The notes under the pieces were generated by a model, which was not told where the DNA came from, made no database searches, and worked only from the letters and a program-made list of their open reading frames with translations. A DNA stretch of 64,000 nt from NCBI RefSeq assembly GCF_001401805.1, contig NZ_LKDW01000007.1:1-64000 (forward strand), in the 5' to 3' direction. Source of the stretch: Pseudoalteromonas sp. P1-25 (lineage in GTDB: Bacteria > Pseudomonadota > Gammaproteobacteria > Enterobacterales > Alteromonadaceae). A program made the translations under genes and the position numbers. How positions within the stretch are numbered: position 1 is the stretch's first letter; each line of letters starts with the position of its first letter. Below are positions 45,444 to 52,515 of the stretch, piece after piece.

Positions 45444-46145
45444 ATGGCAAATTTCAATACTCATCTTAATACTGCAGTCATCATTACCGGCTTAGGTTCA
45501 GCCACTTTATTATCTGCAGGCCATATCGATTTAAACGGCGCACTTTGGTTATGGTTTTTAGGCTCAATTGGCGGCTTATTACCCGACATAGACTCAGATA
45601 ACTCTACATCACTCGATACTATTTTTAACTTATTTGCACTGAGCGCTGTATTACTGGTGCTGCATTACATAACCACCGAGCTTATTATTACAATTAGTTT
45701 TGTAGAGTTAATTGTGGTGCCATTATTAGTGTACGGATTCATGAAATACATTGTTAGGCCCATTTTTAAATGGATAACCGTACATAGAGGTAGTTGCCAC
45801 TCGTTATTATTTTTGCTGCTATGCGCGCTATTAACCACGCAAGTAACGTGGAAACTTAATGACCAATCAACCGCACACGCCGCTACTTTTGCTTGGTTAG
45901 CAGGTGGGTTTGTTTTACTCGGCGGGTTAATTCATTTATTACTCGATGAACTTTACAGTGTAGATTTAAATAATGTCACCATTAAACGCTCTTTTGGTAC
46001 CGCGCTTAAAATTGCCGACTTTGATAATAAACTGATAACGTTAGCATCGGTTATTGCTATTGCGGGTTTAATTTATGTAGCCCCGCCTATCAAGCAAACG
46101 ATTACCGCATTAAGTGATTGGTCTGATTTTAGGCTTTTATCTTAA
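45444..46145 (+). CDS. membrane-bound metal-dependent hydrolase (YdjM-like)
   Basis: 233 residues. The metal-binding features of the YdjM family are present: NFNTHLNTAV (His near residue 7), LLPDIDSDNS (Asp-Asp, residues ~46-55), HRGSCHSLLF (two histidines) and HLLLDELYSVD (His and Asp). Several helices make it an inner-membrane protein. E. coli YdjM is under LexA control; no LexA site was recognised here. Substrate is unknown. Confidence 0.82.
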   Translation: MANFNTHLNTAVIITGLGSATLLSAGHIDLNGALWLWFLGSIGGLLPDIDSDNSTSLDTIFNLFALSAVLLVLHYITTELIITISFVELIVVPLLVYGFMKYIVRPIFKWITVHRGSCHSLLFLLLCALLTTQVTWKLNDQSTAHAATFAWLAGGFVLLGGLIHLLLDELYSVDLNNVTIKRSFGTALKIADFDNKLITLASVIAIAGLIYVAPPIKQTITALSDWSDFRLLS

Positions 46146-46367
46146 TAAGAGGGGTTAATAGCTAAAATCAATGCCACTTTGCTAGTTTAAGTTTAATTAA
46201 ACGTACACATTTTAGCCTTTTTGTAATTAATTATTATTTTTATTGGTTTAAGTGAAATTTTAAAATCGCTTTACCTGTCTTATAGCGGCAATACTTTCAT
46301 CTGTTTGATGTGTGCAAAGCGACTGAAACTTTTAAAGCGTCAAATATAAAATTACAAGAGGACCATA

Positions 46368-46970
46368 ATGGAATTTACACATAAACGCACCACCCTAGTT
46401 ACAGCATCGTTATTGTTGCTATTAGCAATATCACAGGGTATTTATTCAGCGCTTTATACTGCTGAAATTAGTTTTTCAAGGCAGGTTGCGTGGGGGCTAG
46501 AGGCACTGGTATTTACTTTACTTGTTGCCTTTGCAGGCACGGCTATGGTGCAAGCAAAAAACGCTCAGTTAGGCTGGTCTGCTATCGCGTTTAGCGCAGT
46601 ACTTAACATAGTGCAGGTAAGCGTTGGCCTTACGTTGTTTTCAACATTTGGTAAAGTGGCGGGCACAGTAGAAGGCGCACAACCTTTAATTGGTGGTGTG
46701 GTGTCGTTGTCATTCATGATTTACTACGCAGCTAAATTATTATTAGGCTTAGCAGCACTTGTATTTGGCTTATCATTTATTGCTAAAGGTGGCAAAGCCG
46801 TAGGTAGCCTTACAGCCCTTGCAGGCGCAGTTGCAATGCTTGCCAATGCAATATTAATTACCTGTGGCCGTGACGGGTTCTTGCCATCAGGTGTTGCTGG
46901 TGCATCAGGCATGATTGCAACATTACTTTTAGCAATCTGTTTATTTAGCCTTAACCGTAAAGCAGACTAA
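46368..46970 (+). CDS. unknown five-helix membrane protein
   Basis: 200 residues with about five hydrophobic helices (residues 9-30, 40-60, 68-92, 108-138, 145-170, and a last one to 195) and no known domain. AGAGGA lies six bases before the ATG. Its final third (from about residue 147) is repeated downstream as a pseudogene copy, so this gene is the source of a local duplication whose copies are joined to foreign cargo. The intact copy is probably a native gene whose 3' end served as the joint. Confidence 0.7.
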   Translation: MEFTHKRTTLVTASLLLLLAISQGIYSALYTAEISFSRQVAWGLEALVFTLLVAFAGTAMVQAKNAQLGWSAIAFSAVLNIVQVSVGLTLFSTFGKVAGTVEGAQPLIGGVVSLSFMIYYAAKLLLGLAALVFGLSFIAKGGKAVGSLTALAGAVAMLANAILITCGRDGFLPSGVAGASGMIATLLLAICLFSLNRKAD

Positions 46971-47164
46971 GGTTTAATACCTTATAAGTAATGTACTTAT
47001 TTAGATAAGTTATAAACATCGGCGTGTATTAGAGTGCTAATCCGCCGATGTTTTACGTTTAAAGCGTTTAGATTTAAAAAGCTAAACGCCTCAATTATTT
47101 ATAGCTAATTCATAAAGAGGCTATGAGGCGCTGCGCTTAAGAGGACGTTAATAGTTTGAAATAA
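46808..47164. repeat. direct repeat block, copy A
   Basis: 357 bases: the last 163 bases of the 200-residue membrane-protein gene plus downstream DNA with the dyad ACATCGGCG / CGCCGATGT-like hairpin. Copy B lies at 48934-49290 (offset 2126) and is visibly similar with scattered base changes. A third fragment of the tail (AAAGAGGATTAGAGACGCTG form) is at 49890-49926. Confidence 0.85.
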
Positions 47165-47226
47165 AAAGTTTTGGTGTTTAGAGCCAATAGCTGACTTTAA
47201 TTAGCTAAAAATCACATCAACATGTA

Positions 47227-47601
47227 TTAATCAAAAAAACCAAGTGAATTTAGCAGCGCGAAAAAAGCCCCTAACAAACCTGATAGGGTCAATGTCCAAT
47301 AGAAGATACAACCAAGTACCCTATCAAATATTGATGTATTTTCGAATAAAGTAGACGAGTTAGCATACATAAATGCAAACTTACTTTTTTCTACCTTGAG
47401 CATCCAATTCCTTGGTAGTGAGAATGCTTTAGCTACATTTATTATATCCCAGCCACTTATAAACTCCATACCTAGTAGCTCTTTCGTATTAGGGTTCTTC
47501 CTTAATTTGCGCACAGTAACTTGTCCAAAAACGACATAAAGCACAGCACTAAGAAGACAGCCAACGAGAAAAATAACAAACAAAGTTTTCTCAATATCCA
47601 T
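47227..47601 (-). CDS. small two-helix membrane protein, probable immunity partner
   Basis: 124 residues with hydrophobic helices at about residues 5-27 and 93-120 and a soluble middle with LRKNPNTKELLGMEFISGWDI. Its ATG overlaps the stop codon of the upstream gene in a TAATG, so it is translated with it. A small membrane protein coupled to a protein with a C-terminal transmembrane domain is the layout of membrane-targeting toxin and immunity pairs. The immunity role is inferred from context and general resemblance, not from a recognised named family. Confidence 0.55.
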   Translation of the reverse strand: MDIEKTLFVIFLVGCLLSAVLYVVFGQVTVRKLRKNPNTKELLGMEFISGWDIINVAKAFSLPRNWMLKVEKSKFAFMYANSSTLFENTSIFDRVLGCIFYWTLTLSGLLGAFFALLNSLGFFD

Positions 47602-48440
47602 TAAGAGTCAAACCACTTCATAATTTCGTCGTATAAGCTACCGCTATTTTCCTTTGTATAATCATTAATTCCTATTGAAGCGGCCGCAGCGGTTCCTGCT
47701 ACTGCCAATCCACCAACAACAAGACCAACCCAGCCTAAAGGAGTTGCTACAACTAAAAAAGTAAGGGCAGCAGCCCCCGCATTAACAACGCCGATTCCAG
47801 TAGCAGCACTTGCAATAAAACTAGTTGATTCTACGAACATTTCGCGCTCCCAGTTATCACCAGCTTTATAAGTGTTGTGTATGTTACCCACCCGACTACC
47901 AAAATCAATTACAGCTAAACCGTTCCCTAAAAACTTAGAATATTTAGTAAATTTAACAACATTATCTGCATGAGTAGGAGTTATTAAGTCAAGCTTAGTA
48001 ACATTACGACTGCTTCTAGCTATATTGGCTCCCCTTGAAAAGTTTGTTAAGGGTGTTCCACGTTTAGACTTGATTTGGTTTGTAACTGCTTTTACTTCTA
48101 GTCTAAATTTATTTTGCATTTTATCAAAAGCAAGCTTTGCTTTTTGTTTAGCCGCAGTTTTGGTTGGTGATTTAGACTTGATAGCTTGACGATATTCGAG
48201 CAGCGATTTCTGATAATCACTAACTGCATCTGCAAAATCACCAACTCTTTTTGAATAAACGCTAGTCGAAGTTCCCATAAACCCTATATTAAATTCATTT
48301 AATTTTGCTGAGATCATGGAAAGTGCTACTAGATTATCACCACCGAAAGAAAGTGATAGATCTGTTAAATTTTTTACATTTGGAATATTGGATATTTTTG
48401 CTAAAGAATTTGTACCGGTAGTCGAATTTCCACCTTTCAA
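47601..48440 (-). CDS. candidate membrane-acting polymorphic toxin fragment
   Basis: 279 residues: a helical, lysine-rich coiled-coil region (about 70-125), then a glycine/alanine-rich hydrophobic C-terminal region (~206-258, with ATGIGVVNAGAAALTFLVV and TPLGWVGLVVGGLAVAG). That C-terminal pattern is typical of pore- or membrane-acting effectors. No secretion or PAAR/VgrG domain is present, so it may be an orphan toxin module. The only start is TTG at 48440, with no ribosome-binding site; it overlaps the stop of a 45-residue frame in TTGA. Either re-initiation or a frameshifted longer gene explains this. Toxic activity is inferred. Confidence 0.5.
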   Translation of the reverse strand: MKGGNSTTGTNSLAKISNIPNVKNLTDLSLSFGGDNLVALSMISAKLNEFNIGFMGTSTSVYSKRVGDFADAVSDYQKSLLEYRQAIKSKSPTKTAAKQKAKLAFDKMQNKFRLEVKAVTNQIKSKRGTPLTNFSRGANIARSSRNVTKLDLITPTHADNVVKFTKYSKFLGNGLAVIDFGSRVGNIHNTYKAGDNWEREMFVESTSFIASAATGIGVVNAGAAALTFLVVATPLGWVGLVVGGLAVAGTAAAASIGINDYTKENSGSLYDEIMKWFDS

Positions 48441-48574
48441 TAAATATGGTTTGTTCGAAATAACATGTCAGGGTCTGGGCATGTTAAAGAGAATAACCCT
48501 TCAATTTCAATACCACACTTGTCTTTTAATGAAGTACTATTCATATTACTTTTACATAAAATTATTTCATCCAT
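48437..48574 (-). CDS. 45-residue leader frame upstream of the toxin candidate
   Basis: ATG at 48574 with AAGGAA eight bases upstream, encoding 45 residues (MDEIILCKSNMNSTS at its start) and ending in TGA at 48437-48439. The last base triplet overlaps the TTG of the 279-residue gene (TTGA). It may be a separate small gene that couples translation to the toxin, or the true N-terminus of one 324-residue protein broken by a single-base frameshift. Confidence 0.45.
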   Translation of the reverse strand: MDEIILCKSNMNSTSLKDKCGIEIEGLFSLTCPDPDMLFRTNHIY

Positions 48575-48651
48575 TACTCTAGTTCCTTCTAAAATTTTAT
48601 TACACTATAAATACGTAATCTGCAAAGTCAATTAATTCGTCTTTGACTTAA

Positions 48652-48730
48652 AGAATTAGGATGACACCCATTCAATTCATTTAGACTTACACCCATCTTA
48701 ATTTCAAAATTTAAGATGAGTGTCTTATTA
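48652..48730. repeat. MITE/REP-like element, copy 1
   Basis: 79 bases beginning AGAATTAGGATGACACCC and containing the hairpin ACACCCATCTTAA / TTAAGATGAGTGT (48689-48701 with 48711-48723). A near-identical copy lies at 50016-50094 (offset 1364), and partial copies at 48782-48814 and 49963-49991. Confidence 0.85.
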
Positions 48731-48753
48731 ATTTTTTGCTTGCTTAAACTTTG

Positions 48754-48926
48754 ATGTATGAAGTCAATATTTGACCTCTTACCGTCTTAATTTCAAAATT
48801 TGAGATGGGTGTCTTGTTAAATATTTCTTTTATATCACCCTTATCAAATAGCCCTGCTGAATAGCTACACGGTGAATTTAGCGGTTTAACTAACTTAAGC
48901 TTGATGTATGAAGTCAAGATTTGACC
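48754..48926. repeat. short direct repeats around a GTCAA-TAT-TTGAC dyad
   Basis: ATGTATGAAGTCAATATTTG at 48754 recurs at 48904 with one change, and in part at 50217 (ATGTGTGAAGTCAATATTTG). The core GTCAA-TAT-TTGAC is a small dyad. The second copy directly abuts the truncated duplicate gene at 48934. These sites look like ends of REP/RAYT-type or other non-autonomous elements; the family is not established. Confidence 0.6.
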
Positions 48927-48933
48927 CCAATCA

Positions 48934-49096
48934 CCTTACAGCCCTTGCAGGCACAGTTGCAATGCTTACCAATGCAGTATTAATTACCTGTGGCCGTGAT
49001 GGGTTCTTGCCATCAGGTGTTGCTGGTGCATCAGGCATGATTGCAACATTACTTCTAGCAATCTGTTTATTTAGCCTTAACCGTAAACAAAACTAA
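48934..49096 (+). pseudogene. 3' fragment duplicate of the 200-residue membrane-protein gene
   Basis: Encodes only the last ~53 residues (LTALAGTVAMLTNAVL onward) of the protein at 46368-46970, ending KQN instead of KAD. An ATG at 48908 in the adjacent repeat gives an apparent 62-residue frame, but its first nine residues come from repeat DNA. It is a remnant, not a functional gene. Confidence 0.85.
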
Positions 49097-49290
49097 GGTT
49101 AAAACCTTACAAGTAATGTGCTTATTTGAATAAGTTATAAACATCGGCTTGTATTAGAGTGCTAGTCCGCCGATGTTTTACGTTTAGAGTTATGAGATTT
49201 AAAGTGCTAGCCACCTCAATTAGTTATAGCTAATTCACAAAGAGGATTAGAGACGCTGCGCTTTTAGAGGGCTAATAGATTGAATCAAAA
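48934..49290. repeat. direct repeat block, copy B
   Basis: Second copy of the block at 46808-47164. It starts exactly where the GTCAA-type repeat ends (CACC|TTACAGCCC) and includes the 3' end of the membrane-protein gene, its downstream hairpin with CGCCGATGTTTTACG and the GAGGATTAGAGACGCTG tail. The copies differ at many positions, so the duplication is not recent. Confidence 0.85.
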
Positions 49291-49326
49291 TTTATATTGG
49301 TAGACGCTCTCTTTGACTGAAAATGC

Positions 49327-49818
49327 TCAATCACTTTCTATAAATAACTTGGTGATATAATTATTGCCGTTATCTTGGATATAATGTATTTCAACATAAC
49401 CTCCATTAAAAATAACCTTATCGTTATATGCACGGTTTGCAAAAAAATATGGCGCAGTTTGATAGTTATTATATTTAAAAAACACTCCTGACACTAAAAA
49501 ACTCTGTGTTCGACTTGCTCCTTCTTTTTCTACTAATTTTTCAATTTCGCCTGCTACAACTCTCTGCTCATGCGATTTTATTTTAGCTATATATTGCATT
49601 TTCAAATATAAAGAAGCTGTAGAAGCAAGATTGTAAAGAATAAATATAAAAAATAAGACGAAGAAATTAAACTTAAAAAAACGTTTAATATATAAATCGT
49701 ATAATTTTTTGAGCCTCCCAATAAAGATTAAACTAATAACTATAAAAAGCACATATGGCAAAAATTCAATGCTATTAAAGCTTATTGTTGTTTCGTAGTA
49801 AATTTTCATCATATGCAC
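49327..49818 (-). CDS. unknown small membrane protein (second cargo gene)
   Basis: 163 residues with two hydrophobic helices (about residues 18-35 and 48-68) and a soluble C-terminal part of about 90 residues with beta-rich composition (VIFNGGYVEIHYIQ). The likely start is GTG at 49818, eight bases after GAGG. It occupies the same place after repeat copy B that the toxin/immunity pair occupies after copy A, so it may be an orphan immunity protein or another cargo gene. I do not recognise the family. Confidence 0.5.
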   Translation of the reverse strand: MHMMKIYYETTISFNSIEFLPYVLFIVISLIFIGRLKKLYDLYIKRFFKFNFFVLFFIFILYNLASTASLYLKMQYIAKIKSHEQRVVAGEIEKLVEKEGASRTQSFLVSGVFFKYNNYQTAPYFFANRAYNDKVIFNGGYVEIHYIQDNGNNYITKLFIESD

Positions 49819-49889
49819 TTAAAATGCCTCAACTTTGGCACGTCTAAATCAAGCACCATGTTCAAAAAAAGATAAAACTTTAAAGACCA

Positions 49890-49926
49890 ATCCATAAAGA
49901 GGATTAGAGACGCTGCGCTTTTAGGG
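49890..49926. repeat. third, partial copy of the repeat-block tail
   Basis: ATCCATAAAGAGGATTAGAG and the following ACGCTGCGCTTTTAG match the tail of copy B (49233-49268) almost perfectly and copy A (47109-47143) less well. It marks the far side of the second cargo gene. Confidence 0.8.
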
Positions 49927-49962
49927 GTTATAACTAACTTAGATTAAAAGCTTTTAACAACC

Positions 49963-49991
49963 CCCATCTTAATTTCAAAATTTGAGATGGG
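49963..49991. repeat. palindromic partial element
   Basis: CCCATCTTAA and TTGAGATGGG form an imperfect hairpin of the same type as the MITE/REP-like element at 48652-48730. The rest of 49819-50261 holds only such repeats, with no supported gene. Confidence 0.7.
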
Positions 49992-50015
49992 TGTCTTATT
50001 AAATTTACTATGACG

Positions 50016-50094
50016 AGAATTAGGATGACACCCATTCAATTCATTTAGACTTACAGCCATCTTAGTTTCAAAATATAAGATGGGTGTCTTGTTA
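50016..50094. repeat. MITE/REP-like element, copy 2
   Basis: Second 79-base copy of the element at 48652-48730, with the hairpin CCATCTTA / TAAGATGG (50057-50083 region). Copies differ at only a few positions. The two bracket the second repeat block and its cargo gene. Confidence 0.85.
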
Positions 50095-50261
50095 AGTTTT
50101 TATTTTAAACCATCCCCTCAATCACTCTTTCATTTTAGCAAATTAAGGATGGATGTCTCGTTTATTCTGTTCTTACAGAAAGGCAAAAAAGAAAGACCTG
50201 ACCCCATCCGTTTTTTATGTGTGAAGTCAATATTTGGATCCTTTAGCTCTTAAGTAACTTG

Positions 50262-50801
50262 TTAAATTTCGCTGTCATCTGCATTTAGTGCCATCTTCAA
50301 AAAGCTTGGCATTCTTGGATCTGTAAATTGAAAGCACCCTCTAGCAGGCTTATACAAAATTGTTGTTTTATCGCCTTTAGTCAATAAGGTTAATCGTCTG
50401 CTCAAGGCTTGTGGTTCAATTTTAATACCAAACTTTGAAAGAAGCTTCTCTCTTAACTCGACACTTCTGAATTCAGGTGCTTTACAGTACGCTGCGGTTA
50501 ATAAAAGTAACTTATATTCATTTGGCTTGTTCAATGTTCTTAATGTTGTTTCAAACATTCGCTGGAGGGCACCCTCCGAATCTTTTACTGCTTCACTTAA
50601 AGCAACAATAAGAGTTTCTTTAGTTACGTGACGCTCATTATTCGCAATCGCATGCTCGCCACACTTAAGGCTAACTAAATGCGTAAAATGTGGATAACCA
50701 GCGCTAATATCGACAATTTTATTTACAACATAATCTTCAGGTATTAAATCCAAGCTTTTCATTCCATTTAAAATAATCTTCTTTAGATCATCATTACACA
50801 T
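50262..50801 (-). CDS. C-terminal part of a split Orc1/Cdc6-like AAA+ ATPase
   Basis: 179 residues in the same frame as the upstream gene, separated only by one TAA and one further codon. It supplies the lid helices (about residues 10-90) and a winged-helix domain (residues ~115-175, with LSRRLTLLTKGDKTTILYKP and CFQFTDPRMPSFLKM). A start at the ATG (50801) has AAAGG only one base upstream, so independent re-initiation would be weak. Together with the N-terminal part it makes a normal-length ATPase of about 413 codons; read as a pseudogene half unless the stop is a sequencing error or is read through. Confidence 0.7.
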   Translation of the reverse strand: MCNDDLKKIILNGMKSLDLIPEDYVVNKIVDISAGYPHFTHLVSLKCGEHAIANNERHVTKETLIVALSEAVKDSEGALQRMFETTLRTLNKPNEYKLLLLTAAYCKAPEFRSVELREKLLSKFGIKIEPQALSRRLTLLTKGDKTTILYKPARGCFQFTDPRMPSFLKMALNADDSEI

Positions 50802-50804
50802 CCT

Positions 50805-51503
50805 TTAAAGTGAGACTTCTTTAAGACACCTTTCAACTGATGGATGCCCAGCCGTTAACTCTTCACCTGTTGCCGCTATACCAACTACAACTAATTTAAA
50901 ATCTGAATTGCTGTCACTTAGCAATTTAATAAGTTCAGCTATTTTCTTCTTGTCATCATCCGATTGTATAGAGTCCGCCTCGTCAATTAAAAAAACACCT
51001 GACAAGTCTTTTAACTGATTAGCAACCCATGAGGGCGAGTCCGGTTTAAAGATAGCTGAAGTAGTAGTTTTTATTTCTCTTTTTGATGCAATATTAGCCT
51101 TGGCAATTCCAATATCAAGACCTGCTCCAGCCCCCTCATTATGTGTTTGAGTCTTTTCTTTAAAAGAAAAATCAACACCGGAGGCTTCTAATGGTTTCTC
51201 AAAAATGGTTGCAAACGTGTCTCTTGAATCACAACTTTTTTCAAAAAAAAGACCTCTTTGTAATTTATGTAAAAGTACCTTACAAGTAGTTTTAGCCAAT
51301 GATGTTTTGCCCACACCTCTATCGCCATAAACTAAAATATGCTGTCCGGGAGAGTTAATAACACTAACAAGTCTTGTAGCTTCTTCTTCTCGTCCAAAAA
51401 AATGTTCTTTTTCATCTACAGGAATATGAGGAGTAAAAATATCTCGAATTCCACTTTTAATTATTTTGAATTCGCGCTCTAGTCCAAACTCACCGTTTGC
51501 CAC
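50805..51503 (-). CDS. N-terminal part of a split AAA+ ATPase (Orc1/Cdc6-like)
   Basis: 232 residues ending at an in-frame TAA (50805-50807). Walker A GDRGVGKTS (residues 60-68), Walker B VFLIDEADS (170-178) and sensor-1 LVVVGIAATGEEL (204-216) are intact. The start is GTG at 51503 with a strong AAAGGAGA six bases upstream. It lies 121 bases downstream of the PD-(D/E)XK-like gene on the same strand, with alternative hairpins between. ATPase plus nuclease-like partner is a layout common in phage-defence modules. Loss of the winged-helix part probably inactivates it. Confidence 0.7.
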   Translation of the reverse strand: MANGEFGLEREFKIIKSGIRDIFTPHIPVDEKEHFFGREEEATRLVSVINSPGQHILVYGDRGVGKTSLAKTTCKVLLHKLQRGLFFEKSCDSRDTFATIFEKPLEASGVDFSFKEKTQTHNEGAGAGLDIGIAKANIASKREIKTTTSAIFKPDSPSWVANQLKDLSGVFLIDEADSIQSDDDKKKIAELIKLLSDSNSDFKLVVVGIAATGEELTAGHPSVERCLKEVSL

Positions 51504-51544
51504 TTAACTCTCCTTTAGAAATTTAACGCCCCACTAAGAGGCAA

Positions 51545-51601
51545 AAAGCAGCTTACTATAATGCCTGAGGAACGAAGGACAGCAAGCTGCTTTATGTCCT
51601 T
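51545..51601 (-). promoter_or_regulatory. two overlapping, mutually exclusive hairpins between nuclease-like and ATPase genes
   Basis: On the minus strand AAGGACA (51595-51601) can pair with TGTCCTT (51575-51581), or AAAGCAGCTT (51584-51593) can pair with AAGCTGCTTT (51545-51554). The second is followed by TTTTTG and so resembles a terminator; the first would prevent it. This is the layout of an antiterminator/terminator pair, or simply a terminator after the first gene. Confidence 0.5.
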
Positions 51602-51624
51602 TTGAATGGCTTATTAGAGCTTAA

Positions 51625-52248
51625 TTAATACAAGACCATCCCCCGAGCACCTGGGCTCAGTAAAGTACAAAACTCAAGAAACCGATTTGAATCATTTTCA
51701 AAAACCCACTGAAAACCGTCTGCACCTCTAAAACCTTCAGATACAAACTCCTGAGCATTTATTAAAGGAGCAATTATTGGATCTGAATGTATCTCTACTT
51801 GTCCAGGTTCAAGGTACATGTTATGACAACCATTTTTTCTCATAGTACCATCAGCTTTCGTTGGCTGGCCTAGGTGTGATAAAGACGCAACATCCAATAA
51901 CCACGTTTGTGAAAGTAGATCTGGATTTTTATACATTTCAGTTGTGTTACCGATATTAGGCAAAGCATAAAAAACGGAACGCATACTATTTTGAGCACTC
52001 TTTCGTAGAGCATTGAGTTGTTCATGTGGAGTTATGAATTTTCTTTTTGAGTTTTTTTTAAGCACATTATTTGAAGCTTTAAACTGAAAAATCAATAATC
52101 TTCCCCCAAGCTTTGTGCAAGCATCGAAACCGGCTTTGGCTTCTTGCTTTTGTGTAAGGCCAAACCAAAATACGTTTTGTCGCCCTTTAAGATGCGCAGA
52201 AACTTGAGCGCAAATATTTAATTCCAGTGTTTTTTCAGATAATCGCAC
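51625..52248 (-). CDS. PD-(D/E)XK-like nuclease candidate
   Basis: 207 residues. Glu5/Glu9 (SEKTLELN), GFD42 and the QFK57 strand (LLIFQFKAS, residues 51-59) match the spaced E...D...(E/Q)-x-K layout of PD-(D/E)XK nucleases, with Gln55 at the E/D position as in some restriction enzymes. The rest is unassigned. GTG start at 52248 with AGGGAA upstream. It is first of a two-gene unit with the split ATPase and has an operator-like dyad upstream. Nuclease activity is inferred from the motif only. Confidence 0.5.
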   Translation of the reverse strand: MRLSEKTLELNICAQVSAHLKGRQNVFWFGLTQKQEAKAGFDACTKLGGRLLIFQFKASNNVLKKNSKRKFITPHEQLNALRKSAQNSMRSVFYALPNIGNTTEMYKNPDLLSQTWLLDVASLSHLGQPTKADGTMRKNGCHNMYLEPGQVEIHSDPIIAPLINAQEFVSEGFRGADGFQWVFENDSNRFLEFCTLLSPGARGMVLY

Positions 52249-52286
52249 AAAATTTCCCTAAGTTCTAACAGCTTATTAAACCCCAC

Positions 52287-52311
52287 TTTTGGGGGGTATA
52301 ACACCCCAAAA
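52287..52311. promoter_or_regulatory. operator-like dyad upstream of the nuclease/ATPase module
   Basis: TTTTGGGG (52287-52294), nine bases, CCCCAAAA (52304-52311): a perfect 8-bp dyad about 39-63 bases before the GTG start at 52248, where a promoter should lie. An extra CCCCACTTTTGGGG arm overlaps it on the left. It could bind a repressor that keeps the module silent; no regulator gene is adjacent. Confidence 0.5.
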
Positions 52312-52515
52312 CGGCGTATATCACGTTGTTTGATAATTACACCAAGCAACTCATTTATAAACAGGTAATTACAATTGCTACTCAGTAGCCCTTGTTATTT
52401 AACCCCAAAACGCCTTTTAATAATGTTATGAGGCAAATTACGCACCACTGTATTTTTATACAGTTCGCGGTGAAAACCATCTTAAATTCAACTTTTAACT
52501 AATCGATTTCTAAAA

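Noticed and set aside
48908..49096. Independent 62-residue gene
   Set aside because: All but its first nine residues are a copy of the 3' end of the gene at 46368-46970; the start lies in repeat DNA.
48652..50094. CRISPR array from repeated GATGGGTGTC palindromes
   Set aside because: Spacing is irregular, copies differ, and some are partial; this fits dispersed palindromic elements, not an array. No cas genes are present.
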